DNA of 64,000 bases. Origin: Arenibacter amylolyticus. Lineage in GTDB: Bacteria; Bacteroidota; Bacteroidia; Flavobacteriales; Flavobacteriaceae. Below the pieces are notes generated by a model. The model was not told the origin of the DNA. It worked only from the letters and a program-made list of their open reading frames with translations, and ran no database searches. The position numbers and the translations under genes are program-made. Position 1 is the stretch's first letter; every line of letters begins with the position of its first letter. This document shows, in pieces, positions 1-7,899 of the stretch. The DNA is taken from contig NZ_MTAZ01000007.1 in assembly GCF_002150785.1 (NCBI RefSeq), positions 1 to 64,000 of the forward strand, given 5' to 3'.

Positions 1-103
1 TATTTTCAAAGCGGAGCTTTGTCAGGAAAAGCGAAGCTAATCCTATTGCGATCACATCGCTCAAGAAACCACGCTCCCATTTTTAGGCGTTACACTCCTT
101 CCG
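1..103. other. Window-edge non-coding stretch with small hairpins
   Basis: No gene is visible. There are two short perfect inverted repeats: CAAAGC/GCTTTG at 7-12 and 16-21, and GCGAT/ATCGC at 48-52 and 56-60. Neither is followed by a T-run, so neither is a convincing terminator for the MgtC-like gene that ends at 104. They could belong to a repeat element cut by the window edge. Confidence 0.3.
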
Positions 104-619
104 TTACTTAAACTTGCGCCCGATCAATCCAAAAATAAGATTTACAAAGACCACTAGTCCCGTGAATAGGATCAGATCTGTTACCAAATAAAGAGCTGCT
201 ATACATCCGGCCGCGGCACTGCACCAAACGGTGGCAGCAGTTGTTAGCCCTTTCACAGATCCCTCTTTTTTAAGGATGACCCCTGCTCCTAAAAATCCTA
301 CACCGGTCACCACCTGACTCAACACCCTAGTAACATCTGTAAATTCTACTCCCTGAAACTGCAAGGACAGCATCACAAAGCCACATGCCCCAAGAGACAC
401 AAGCATGTTGGTCTTTAACCCTGCGTCCTTCCCCTTAAACTCACGCTCCATTCCGATGAGTAAGCCGGCTATCACCGCCAACAAAATTTTAAAAAGAAAA
501 TCGGAGGTAAATCCAAAATCGGGTTTTTCCCCGATCGCCCCCAGCATCAGCAACCCTACTACGTCCTTTCCAAAAATTAATGTAGCACTCATACCCTTCC
601 CTCTTATAAATCGCGCCAT
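104..619 (-). CDS. MgtC/SapB family inner-membrane protein
   Basis: A 171-residue integral membrane protein of the MgtC/SapB family. The family signature is visible around residues 57-80: GMEREFKGKDAGLKT followed by LVSLGACGF, matching the typical RE-x-GK-AGLRT pattern with the following hydrophobic helix. I count about five hydrophobic segments, and the C-terminus is short and basic (GRKFK). The ACT-like cytosolic tail found in longer members is missing, so this is the short form. In pathogens MgtC proteins affect adaptation to low magnesium and the F-type ATPase; the role of environmental homologues is unclear. It appears monocistronic. The ATG at 619 is used, with another possible start at residue 10 just before the first membrane segment. 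Confidence 0.85.
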   Translation of the reverse strand: MARFIRGKGMSATLIFGKDVVGLLMLGAIGEKPDFGFTSDFLFKILLAVIAGLLIGMEREFKGKDAGLKTNMLVSLGACGFVMLSLQFQGVEFTDVTRVLSQVVTGVGFLGAGVILKKEGSVKGLTTAATVWCSAAAGCIAALYLVTDLILFTGLVVFVNLIFGLIGRKFK

Positions 620-787
620 GACTAAGCCTCCATTATTTCACCTCAACCATAATCGCGCCATAATTCCTTTGTCTGTATAACAAAATAAAAAAATAAAAAA
701 AGAATGATTTTACTGCATTGAAAGGAATTGTAACACAATCCACTCTTTAATAGTTATCACCAACCTAGAAACTCGGCGGACGAACTG

Positions 788-830
788 CAAAAAATAATCG
801 GGGCCTAAGCTGCGAAAAGCCTAGACCCCG
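788..830 (-). terminator. Intrinsic terminator of the isomerase-like gene
   Basis: Inverted repeat with arms at 799-810 and 819-830 (CGGGG core plus six further pairs including G-U), followed on the minus strand by a T-rich tract at 788-796. It lies about 50 bp after the stop codon at 882. Confidence 0.75.
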
Positions 831-881
831 AATTAAACCGTTTAGCACAAAGCGATGGTTTTACAAAACCTCCGTTTCAGC

Positions 882-1748
882 TTAATTAAACCCGATATTT
901 TTTAAAGCCTTATGACTAATTTTAATAGCCTCTAAGGGCTCCAAACCATCAAAGGTTTGATCTTGCTCTACCATATAAAATTTCATCCCAGATAGCTCTT
1001 TTTTGCTTAGTATACGGGAAAAATCAATAGTACCCGTTCCAACCGGTGCAAATCGGCCTTTTTTGTCCATATCCTTTACATGCCAGCTTATAAAACGCCC
1101 AGGATATTTCTCAAAATAGGCAATAGGATCAACCCCTGCCTTAGTCACCCAAAACAGATCCATTTGATAGTTGACATATTTTGGATCGGTGTTTTCTAAC
1201 AGATAGTCAATGGGTACCACGCCCTCCCTATCCTCCACAAACTCAAAATCATGATTGTGGTAAAGCAGCTTCAGTCCGGCTGCATGCGCTTTTTCCCCAA
1301 GCGTATTTAATATTCCTGCTAGCTTGGCCGCTCCGCCTGTCATTCCCATGGACTTAGTTTCCTGATCATAGATAAAATGGCCCATTGGCGGTATGGGCAC
1401 TACAAAATATTCAAAGCCAGCAGCTTTTACATCGGCCATCATGGCATCTGCATTTTCCAAAGTAACACTCCCCTGGTGAGCACTAATTGGCCTTAAATTC
1501 AATTTATTTAAATACGCTTTAAAATCGGCCGGTGCCATCCCATAGAACTTTCCATCGGCATAACCTGCCGCCTCAATATTTTTATATCCAGCATCTGCCA
1601 CTGCTTGGAGGGTAGCTTTAGCATCTTGTTTCATATCGTTGCGCACGGTATACAATGCCAGCCCTCCAAATTGATCTTGGGCATTACCAATAAACATCCC
1701 GATTAATAAAAGGGACAATACAACATTACTTAATCTCGATATTTTCAT
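882..1748 (-). CDS. Secreted sugar phosphate isomerase/epimerase-like TIM-barrel protein
   Basis: A 288-residue protein of the AP-endonuclease-2 / xylose-isomerase-like TIM barrel superfamily. An N-terminal hydrophobic signal (about residues 1-23, ending GNAQ) suggests export, as in many Bacteroidota sugar isomerase/epimerase-like proteins. Typical barrel motifs are visible: LGGLALYTVRND-like strand 1, YKNIEAAGYADGKFYG, LLYHNHDFEF (metal-ligand strand), YQMDLFWVTKAGVDP (Asp ligand strand) and SWHVKDMD (His ligand). The conserved metal-binding Glu/His/Asp pattern seems intact. Substrate is unknown. The gene stands alone with its own promoter motif and terminator. Confidence 0.85.
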   Translation of the reverse strand: MKISRLSNVVLSLLLIGMFIGNAQDQFGGLALYTVRNDMKQDAKATLQAVADAGYKNIEAAGYADGKFYGMAPADFKAYLNKLNLRPISAHQGSVTLENADAMMADVKAAGFEYFVVPIPPMGHFIYDQETKSMGMTGGAAKLAGILNTLGEKAHAAGLKLLYHNHDFEFVEDREGVVPIDYLLENTDPKYVNYQMDLFWVTKAGVDPIAYFEKYPGRFISWHVKDMDKKGRFAPVGTGTIDFSRILSKKELSGMKFYMVEQDQTFDGLEPLEAIKISHKALKNIGFN

Positions 1749-1791
1749 ACTATTAGTGTTTAGGGAAAGAATTTCCGTTAAGGTTCTATTT

Positions 1792-1799
1792 CAAATTTA
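1792..1799 (-). promoter_or_regulatory. Candidate Bacteroidota -7 element for the isomerase-like gene
   Basis: TAAATTTG on the minus strand matches TAnnTTTG exactly, about 44 bp upstream of the ATG. I see no -33 TTTG at the expected 19-21 bp spacing, so this is a motif match only. Confidence 0.35.
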
Positions 1800-1982
1800 A
1801 CTAATTAACTACAATTGATTGCCACCCTCTCCTAATTATCACAATAATCACCACAGGGATATCTTTGGGACAGTCATTGCTAAAGACGTCCATAGCACTC
1901 AATACAAACAAAAGCGCACAAAAATCGCCTAAACAAGCCTTCAGCGACTCCACATTCCACTTTAAGTAGTGGTTTTCAAAAT

Positions 1983-2010
1983 AAAAAACCCCAGGACAAC
2001 TTCCTGGGGC
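1983..2010 (-). terminator. Intrinsic terminator of nrdBA
   Basis: Perfect 8-bp stem CCCCAGGA/TCCTGGGG (1989-1996 and 2002-2009), followed on the minus strand by six T residues (1983-1988). It sits about 30 bp after the nrdA stop. Confidence 0.85.
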
Positions 2011-2040
2011 CTTACTACTTTAGTTTACTTAAAGCTGTAT

Positions 2041-3846
2041 CTACGCCTCACAACTAGCACACTCTTTTTTCTGTCTAAATTTTTGCGCGGCATTCATACT
2101 ATGCTGATAGTAGAGGGATTTTAAGCCCAATTTCCAAGCAGTGACATGGATCTTGTTTATTTCCTTCACCGGCATATCTGGATGCACGATAAGATTCACC
2201 GACTGCCCTTGATCTATATGATTCTGGCGATTTGCAGCTTGGTAAACAATATCCATCTGATCTATCTCCGAGTAGGTTTTAAACACCTCTTTCTCCAAGT
2301 CCGAAAGGAAATCTAAATGCTGCACAGACCCATCATAATCTCGGATACTACGCCACACCTCTTGGGTATTTTTTCCTTTTTCCTCTAGTAGCGCCTCTAG
2401 GTATGGATTTTTAATAGTGGTTTTAATCTTGGCAATATCTTTCACATAGATATTAGACCAAATAGGCTCTATCCCTTGTGAAACCTGCCCTAGAATAAAA
2501 GCGGAGGAAGTTGTAGGAGCAATAGCATTTAAAGTAGCGTTACGTCTACCATACCCTTTAAGCACCTTAGGCTCTCCAAATCTATCGGCCAATTCACTTG
2601 AAGCGGTATAGGATTTCTCCTTAATCAATTTAAAGATTTCACTATTTAGGTTATAGGCTTCCTGACTATTAAAGGGCAACATTTTGGATTGCAAAAACGA
2701 GTGCCATCCCAATACTCCTAAGCCCAATGCCCTATTTTCCTTTGCAAAGTTATAGGCCCGTTCCATGAATAGGAAGGTTTGGCGGTCTTCCCTTTCCTCG
2801 GAATCCCTATATTCCTCTAATTTTTCTATAAATTCCGTAATTACCGCATCCAGAAAATAAACCATTGTTTCCACCGCATCGGTATCTTTCCACTTATCAT
2901 AATGCAATAAGTTTACGGAAGATAGCACACAAACAAAAGACCACTCGTCATTGGAGGGCAGCATAATTTCTGTACAAAGGTTACTGGCATAGATGGTATG
3001 CTTCTCATTTCGGTACACATCGGCGGCAGCGTTGTTTGCATGATCTTTAAAAAAGATATAGGGGTACCCCATCTCACCTCTTCGCTGCAATACCTTTGCC
3101 CAGATGGTTCTCTTTTCTACATCCCCATCTATCATTTCCTGCATCCATTTATCCGTTACGGTAACCCCATGGGTCAGTTCCTGAATAGGATTCCCTTCGG
3201 TACCAATCTCCAAAAACTCCATAATGTCTGGATGCTCTACGGGCAAGTAGGGTGAAAAACGACCACGTCTTACCGAGCCCTGACTTACTACATCTACCAT
3301 AGACTCGAACAACTGCATAATATGAACAGCTCCCGATGCCTGTCCGTTATTTTTTACTTCAGCGCCACGATGACGGATCTTTCCGAAATACCCGGAGGTA
3401 CCCCCTCCTAATTTAGACATCATCCCTACTTCCGATTGGGTGTACAAAATATTCCCCATATCATCGTCTATGTGAGATCCAAAACAGCTAATAGGGAGTC
3501 CTCTTTTCTTCCCAAAGTTAGACCAAACAGGGGAAGCCAAAGAGTAGAAGCCCTGAGACATATACCCATAAAATTTATCTGAGTACCCTGGTATTTGAAG
3601 AATCTCCTCTGCTCTATCGGCTATTTCCCGGATGCGCTCTTCGGCAGACATTCCATTGGAGATATATCCTAAGGCCAGGAAGTTTCTACTATGTTCGGTT
3701 AACCATTCAAAACCTTTATTGTTTTTTTCTTTACTCTTTTCTAGCGCTTCTTTTCTAGACGCTATTAGCAATTCGCTCTGGTTGGTGGTTTGGACTTCGG
3801 AATCTGCGGTCAATTTGTTATCGTTCATATTAAAAAAGGTCTTCAC
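2041..3846 (-). CDS. nrdA: Ribonucleoside-diphosphate reductase, alpha (catalytic) subunit
   Basis: Catalytic subunit of class I ribonucleotide reductase, which converts NDPs to dNDPs. Active-site residues are in place: Cys121 and Cys306 as the redox pair, the N289-x-C291-x-E293 motif (radical Cys and its neighbours), Tyr579-Tyr580 of the radical-transfer path, and a C-terminal C596-x-x-C599 re-reduction pair. At 601 residues it is short for an NrdA because the N-terminal ATP-cone is absent; that domain is on NrdB here. The first ATG overlaps the end of nrdB by 17 bp. Met7, whose ATG starts 1 bp after the nrdB stop codon, is an equally plausible start. It is co-transcribed with and downstream of nrdB and ends at a strong terminator. 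Confidence 0.95.
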   Translation of the reverse strand: MKTFFNMNDNKLTADSEVQTTNQSELLIASRKEALEKSKEKNNKGFEWLTEHSRNFLALGYISNGMSAEERIREIADRAEEILQIPGYSDKFYGYMSQGFYSLASPVWSNFGKKRGLPISCFGSHIDDDMGNILYTQSEVGMMSKLGGGTSGYFGKIRHRGAEVKNNGQASGAVHIMQLFESMVDVVSQGSVRRGRFSPYLPVEHPDIMEFLEIGTEGNPIQELTHGVTVTDKWMQEMIDGDVEKRTIWAKVLQRRGEMGYPYIFFKDHANNAAADVYRNEKHTIYASNLCTEIMLPSNDEWSFVCVLSSVNLLHYDKWKDTDAVETMVYFLDAVITEFIEKLEEYRDSEEREDRQTFLFMERAYNFAKENRALGLGVLGWHSFLQSKMLPFNSQEAYNLNSEIFKLIKEKSYTASSELADRFGEPKVLKGYGRRNATLNAIAPTTSSAFILGQVSQGIEPIWSNIYVKDIAKIKTTIKNPYLEALLEEKGKNTQEVWRSIRDYDGSVQHLDFLSDLEKEVFKTYSEIDQMDIVYQAANRQNHIDQGQSVNLIVHPDMPVKEINKIHVTAWKLGLKSLYYQHSMNAAQKFRQKKECASCEA

Positions 3847-5110
3847 TGGTTATACTTTGGGTTCTTTTACTATAATTTATGGATCGCTTAACGAAGAAAT
3901 CTCCGTGTTTGGTGCCTATAATCTCGTCATCAAACCACTCTGTTTCCGCTATGAGCGTTTGATCTATTTCAAATATTTTTCCAATCCCAATACTCTCTAG
4001 GGATTTATTAAAGCGGTCTTTTATAAACTCGTTAACTAAGTTTTTGGGTAAAAAGTCCAATTCTCCTGCCTCAAAGATCCAATCGATAATTTTACTCTCC
4101 GCCTCAAAAGACTCCCTACACATTTCCTGAATCATTAGCTCATAATCCTCATCGAACCAATCTGGATTTTCTTGTTTTATAATTTTAATAAGGTCAATTC
4201 CAAAATCCCCATGGATCTGCTCTTCTTTAGAAGTAGCTTCTACGACATTGGAAATTCCCTTAAGCATATTTTTATGCTTGTTAAAAGCCATGATGATCAA
4301 AAATTGGGAAAAGAGGGAAACGTGCTCTATAAAGAGTGAGAAGAGCAAAACTGACTCTGCATACTCTCTATTATCCTCACTTTTGGCATTTCTAAGGGCG
4401 GTTTCCAAATACTGCACCCGTTTCATGATCGCCGGTTTCTTTTTCAGGTTTTTAAACTCTTCGTTCAGCCCCAAAATCTCCAAAAGATGGGAATAGGCAT
4501 CATGGTGTCTAACCTCACTTTCGGCAAAGGTAGAACCCACCGAACCTATTTCCGGTTTTGGCATCCTATGGTATAAATCTCCCCAGAAGTTTTTTACGGC
4601 TACTTCTATTTGCGAAATAGCAAGCATGGTATTCTTGATGGCAGAGCGCTCAACATCTGTAAGTAAAGCCTTAAAGTCCTGTATGTCACTAGTGAAGTTA
4701 AATTCGGTATGAATCCAATAGGAATGCCTTATGGCTGGCACGTATTCGTACAGCTCTGGATATTCGTAAGGTTTAAGATTGAGTCGCTTTTCAAAAATAT
4801 TGCTTTTACGTTTTTTGGCTTGCTCGTTCCTATATAGGATATAGGCTTTTGCCACCTCAAAAAAGCCACTTTCCATTAATTTTGTCTCCACCAGATCTTG
4901 CACCTCCTCAACTGTAGGCACATAGTCTCTATCCTTCTCTTTTCGTTCTGCAAGAAATGTGTACACCAATTCGGTTATACGCTCGGCATCGGCGGGCTCA
5001 CCCTGTTCTACGGCGGTCATGGCCTTTAATACGGCATTGCTTATCTTTTTTAATTCAAAGGGTTCTGTTGCAAAGCCTCTTTTTACAATTGAGGTAATTT
5101 CCATGGTCAT
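3830..5110 (-). CDS. nrdB: Ribonucleoside-diphosphate reductase, beta subunit with N-terminal ATP-cone (class Id-like)
   Basis: Radical-generating subunit of class I ribonucleotide reductase, 426 residues. Residues about 5-95 form an ATP-cone (KRGFATEPFELKKI near the start, then a VEEVQDLVE helix and AKAYILYR), a domain normally found on NrdA. The ferritin-like core follows, with metal-ligand candidates Glu169, Glu199, His202, Glu262, Glu297 and His300. Tyr206 sits four residues after His202, at the position of the E. coli Tyr122 radical. A beta-fused ATP-cone is known from Leeuwenhoekiella blandensis, where the enzyme uses a dimanganese cofactor (class Id) and dATP inhibits through beta oligomerisation. 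I infer the same here from architecture only. Alternative start at Met3. A cobalamin riboswitch lies upstream. Confidence 0.95.
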   Translation of the reverse strand: MTMEITSIVKRGFATEPFELKKISNAVLKAMTAVEQGEPADAERITELVYTFLAERKEKDRDYVPTVEEVQDLVETKLMESGFFEVAKAYILYRNEQAKKRKSNIFEKRLNLKPYEYPELYEYVPAIRHSYWIHTEFNFTSDIQDFKALLTDVERSAIKNTMLAISQIEVAVKNFWGDLYHRMPKPEIGSVGSTFAESEVRHHDAYSHLLEILGLNEEFKNLKKKPAIMKRVQYLETALRNAKSEDNREYAESVLLFSLFIEHVSLFSQFLIIMAFNKHKNMLKGISNVVEATSKEEQIHGDFGIDLIKIIKQENPDWFDEDYELMIQEMCRESFEAESKIIDWIFEAGELDFLPKNLVNEFIKDRFNKSLESIGIGKIFEIDQTLIAETEWFDDEIIGTKHGDFFVKRSINYSKRTQSITSEDLF

Positions 5111-5650
5111 TAAATATTTATAAATTTAAAATCATGCTTGTTATAAAGGTCTACCTTTATTCTTTATGATTATATATTTTCAAATTTGATTGTCCACATG
5201 GTTATTAACATTCAGGGTTTTAACGCTCCAATGAGGAGTTAAATAGCCCACCATGCTAGACATTACTTAGTATGCGCTCAATTCCAGTTAGCCCTTTCCA
5301 ATAGGAATAATTGAGTTATTTTCACTCTAGGATTACATTTTTCCCTACAAAAAGCAATCTTTACACCTCTCTAGAACAGGACTACATCTTTTAAATAATA
5401 GAAAAGATGTCACCGATTCGCGAACAACCAGTTTACTACGCTTATAACCACTTAAAACTTTTCCAAATGAATAGTCTTAGTTTAAAGCGGTATTGCGGTA
5501 CCGAGCAATACTTTATTTATGAAGAAATTTCTTGTGGTAAATGGTTTAAGAAATAACCTTGGATCTTCCATATAAATAGATAACCCTCTTGTTATAACCA
5601 AGTACACATTAGACTACAACTTCAATCGCGAAAGCATTGTCAATTCGGAA
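5111..5650 (-). other. Long leader between cobalamin riboswitch and nrdB
   Basis: About 540 nt with no convincing gene. I find no exact TAnnTTTG promoter on the minus strand within it, which supports one transcript from the riboswitch into nrdB. It contains a perfect 9-bp hairpin (5384-5392 and 5402-5410), a 7-bp inverted repeat GTATTGC/GCAATAC (5490-5496 and 5505-5511), and a 29-codon open frame from ATG at 5571 to TAA at 5482 that may be chance. No T-rich rho-independent terminator is obvious, so the switching mechanism is not visible. Confidence 0.5.
5384..5410. repeat. Perfect 9-bp inverted repeat in the nrdB leader
   Basis: ACATCTTTT and AAAAGATGT separated by 9 nt. In the nrdB transcript it would form a hairpin about 275 nt before the start codon. 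It is not followed by a U-run, so it may be an RNA structure or a protein site and not a terminator. Confidence 0.5.
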
Positions 5651-5810
5651 TAGGCAGGTCTCCTGACTTGTAACTGCTTCCACCGTCCTTCCCGCATATG
5701 CAGTGGACACTCTTAGATGAAAGCATTTGGCATGTTACTTACAGTTGCGCGACAGTTCGTGATTTTCACACGATTCCCTTTTTGCTACGGTTAAGTAAAT
5801 CCTTTTCCGG
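5651..5810 (-). promoter_or_regulatory. Cobalamin (B12) riboswitch
   Basis: The minus strand carries the landmarks of a cobalamin riboswitch in order: AAAAAGGGAA (about 5774-5783), a hairpin with GTGTGAAAATCAC, the B12-box core GCGCAACTGTAA (5739-5750), TGTCCACTGC (about 5699-5708), GGGAAGGACGG (about 5683-5693), and the 3' hallmark AAGTCAGGAGACCTGCC (about 5653-5669). All conserved blocks are present with normal spacing, so the aptamer looks functional. It reads toward nrdBA. Such switches normally reduce expression when adenosyl- or methylcobalamin is bound. Confidence 0.95.
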
Positions 5811-5841
5811 TTATTGAAGAATATTAAGAACATACAAAGCG

Positions 5842-5849
5842 CAAATGTA
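5842..5849 (-). promoter_or_regulatory. Candidate -7 promoter element for the riboswitch-nrdBA transcript
   Basis: TACATTTG on the minus strand matches TAnnTTTG exactly and would start transcription near 5836, a few tens of nucleotides before the first conserved riboswitch block. A TTTG occurs upstream at 5863-5866, but only 13 bp away instead of the usual 19-21. Confidence 0.5.
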
Positions 5850-6309
5850 GACATAAATTTCACAAAAACGTCCTAAGCTTAGTGAAGTTTATCTGGACAT
5901 TTTTTAAGTTAGCATATATCACAAAAACACCATTTTCCTATAATTCCTTGACGTTTAAATGTATATTTATAGTACCTACAACTTACTTGTAAGATGTATA
6001 TAAATACTATTACCCCTGAACGTTACTATAACGTACCTATCTATATTTGGATCTAAGCAAAATACAGTAGAATTTAGGAGGAAGGCACTCCTAATCTAGG
6101 TATGCGATCTTATAACCAATTACCTCCGAGCAGGCCATAAGGCATCGGACGGATACTACCGACAACAATTCCCCCTTATATGGAACGAGCAGGTGCGCCT
6201 GTGCGGAGTGGGTAGGCAAGCGCTGAGGCATACAAATCTCGCTTAGTGAGTAAAAAGCTCCTATTTTTAGGAGTTGACCTTTATAAATCATAACTAAACC
6301 AAAAAAAAC
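5850..6309. other. Intergenic stretch ahead of the orphan gene
   Basis: No credible gene. It holds the presumed minus-strand promoter region of the nrd transcript and, on the plus strand, the leader of the gene starting at 6310. A hairpin AGCTCCTA-TTTT-TAGGAGTT lies at 6256-6275; read on the minus strand it ends in a short T-run, read on the plus strand it does not. The segment 6160-6240 is somewhat more GC-rich than its surroundings, with no recognisable content. Confidence 0.35.
6042..6049 (+). promoter_or_regulatory. Candidate -7 element upstream of the orphan gene
   Basis: TATATTTG matches TAnnTTTG exactly. If used, the leader before the ATG at 6310 would be about 255 nt and include the hairpin at 6256-6275. 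No -33 partner is evident. Confidence 0.25.
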
Positions 6310-6753
6310 ATGGCACAAATAAATTCCGTAGAGGTTAAAAATGTCCCTGAATACATTCATGTAGGTAATAAGGAGAGTGAAATTATGGTAGCTGTAGCGG
6401 TTACCTTCCACAAAATTGACATGCAACTTGAAATGGAATATATCTTGGACGTTGTTATATTTGACATTCACGGCCCCATGGACATTCCGGTTATCTTGGC
6501 CAATTGGGAAGACACCAAGGTGCTTCCCGTTTCACTAGGTAGAAAAGACCAATATCTTGGAGCCGCAAAAAAGCATATCCTGGCAAGTACGGAAAGCGAA
6601 CTCTTTGAAATTCCGGTAAACTTACAACTGGGAAAATTAACAAGAACGGACTCCTATATCCGACGCCGGTTAGATGCTTTTGCCACCTTAACCCCTGCAA
6701 TAGGAAGATCTTCCAAATGGTCTGCCCAGTTGGAGTCTTATTTATTACATTAA
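6310..6753 (+). CDS. Hypothetical protein (orphan, 147 residues)
   Basis: I do not recognise a family. The protein has no signal peptide or membrane segment. The sequence alternates hydrophobic and charged residues in a way that suggests beta strands in the first half (residues 20-80) and a helical, basic C-terminal part containing SYIRRRLDAF. The start is the first ATG after an A-rich stretch (AACCAAAAAAAACATG), typical of Bacteroidota genes lacking a Shine-Dalgarno sequence. It lies alone between two minus-strand transcription units, so gene context gives no clue. Codon use looks like its neighbours, which supports it being real. Confidence 0.6.
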   Translation: MAQINSVEVKNVPEYIHVGNKESEIMVAVAVTFHKIDMQLEMEYILDVVIFDIHGPMDIPVILANWEDTKVLPVSLGRKDQYLGAAKKHILASTESELFEIPVNLQLGKLTRTDSYIRRRLDAFATLTPAIGRSSKWSAQLESYLLH

Positions 6754-6852
6754 AAACACCTTTTCCAACCTTGATTGGGCGCATCCCTAACACCTAGGTC
6801 GCGTTATTAATTCCGACAAAATGCTAGGACCATAAAGGCTTATTTTTTGACC

Positions 6853-7731
6853 CTATAGTTCCGTTAGGACGAGCTTGTAAATTACCCCTTCCGAACCCCT
6901 CCCCGCTTCTGAAGCTACATAGAGTTCTCCGTCCTCACTAAAAGTAATCCCCTCTGGTTGAGGAAATAGCTGTGGATCCAAGGGGTACACCCCTTTAATC
7001 TCATTATTGGACGACATTATCATTAATTTTGGCCTTGTCCCTTCCAAAATATAAAGGTCTCCGGTTTTAGGATGAATGGCCATATCCGAAGGCCTAAAGG
7101 TTTTATTTTGATGTTTACGAACAAAAGGAGTTAGCATTTCATCGTCCAAAGAAATTTTCATAACCGCTTCCGTATTTAATTCATAGGTATCCAAGGAAAA
7201 AGCATAGATCCCTTTAAACGTATCATCCTCCAGATTCCGATCTTTGGGCACCATTAATAGACTGTTCCGCTCCTTATCAAAAGTAAGCGTTTCCATGTTA
7301 TGCTTGCTCTTAAAAGGCGTCTTATACACCTCCACCTGAGGCTGGGGATTTTTATATCCCCGGACCTCAAAAAGATCGCCATCACTTCGCAGCACAAAGG
7401 CATTCTCCCCGAGCACAACCAACCCCTCATAGTCCCCGTCGTCTCCAAACTTATAGGAATTCGCCAACTTGTTGTTTGCTAGGTCGTACATAAAAATCAC
7501 CCCTTCCTCGTCCTGTACCGCAGCAATCATATCCTGGCTCACCCATGAAATTGCCGATATCTCCCGAAGCACGTTTGGAAGCTCCCACTTAGCCGTTATC
7601 TTTATGGGGCTTGTACTGGGATCAACGGGTGCCCTGTGACCATTGAATAAAAGAAAAATGGTAATCAGTCCTAAGACCAAAACCACTACTGTCAATATTT
7701 TTATGGTTCCTATTTTCAATTGACCACTCAT
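6853..7731 (-). CDS. SdiA-regulated domain protein (beta-propeller, membrane-anchored)
   Basis: A 292-residue protein with one N-terminal membrane segment (about residues 10-30, TIKILTVVVLVLGLITIFLL), then an SdiA-regulated/YjiK-type beta-propeller. Visible repeats include ISAISWVSQDMIAAVQDEEG, NMETLTFDKERNSLLMVPKD, FRPSDMAIHPKTGDLYILEG and QPEGITFSEDGELYVASEAG, the last being the characteristic blade of this family. The propeller is expected to face the periplasm. Function is not established, though related propellers include phytase-like hydrolases. It has its own promoter motif and no operon partner. Confidence 0.8.
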   Translation of the reverse strand: MSGQLKIGTIKILTVVVLVLGLITIFLLFNGHRAPVDPSTSPIKITAKWELPNVLREISAISWVSQDMIAAVQDEEGVIFMYDLANNKLANSYKFGDDGDYEGLVVLGENAFVLRSDGDLFEVRGYKNPQPQVEVYKTPFKSKHNMETLTFDKERNSLLMVPKDRNLEDDTFKGIYAFSLDTYELNTEAVMKISLDDEMLTPFVRKHQNKTFRPSDMAIHPKTGDLYILEGTRPKLMIMSSNNEIKGVYPLDPQLFPQPEGITFSEDGELYVASEAGRGSEGVIYKLVLTEL

Positions 7732-7770
7732 TCTGTTGCCGTTTATGTATTATAAAAAATACAATTTCCT

Positions 7771-7778
7771 CAAAATTA
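7771..7778 (-). promoter_or_regulatory. Candidate -7 element for the SdiA-regulated-type gene
   Basis: TAATTTTG on the minus strand matches TAnnTTTG about 40 bp upstream of the ATG at 7731. No correctly spaced -33 TTTG is seen. Confidence 0.35.
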
Positions 7779-7821
7779 AAGAATACCCCACAAAATAATT
7801 GAGCCAATGCCGCAAAATTCC

Positions 7822-7875
7822 GAAAAAATAAAAAGCTTCTGTCCTTGGTGGGTTATTTCCAAAGACAGAAGCTTT
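7822..7875 (-). terminator. Intrinsic terminator of the glutamate-synthase-like gene
   Basis: Perfect 12-bp stem AAAGCTTCTGTC/GACAGAAGCTTT (7832-7843 and 7864-7875), followed on the minus strand by TTTTTATTTTTT. It lies 25 bp beyond the stop codon at 7900. Confidence 0.85.
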
Positions 7876-7899
7876 AATCTGGTTCCGTACCTAAAAATT

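Noticed and set aside
3830-3846. Possible frameshift or gene break between nrdB and nrdA
   Set aside because: The short overlap is a normal operon junction; both proteins are complete and Met7 of NrdA gives a non-overlapping start.
6251-6275. Hairpin with short T-run on the minus strand as a terminator
   Set aside because: No minus-strand gene ends just upstream of it in that direction, since the orphan plus-strand gene intervenes; it is noted only as a leader hairpin.
6091-6471. 126-codon minus-strand open frame
   Set aside because: It overlaps the better-supported plus-strand gene at 6310 and encodes a mix of rare and hydrophobic residues without any domain.
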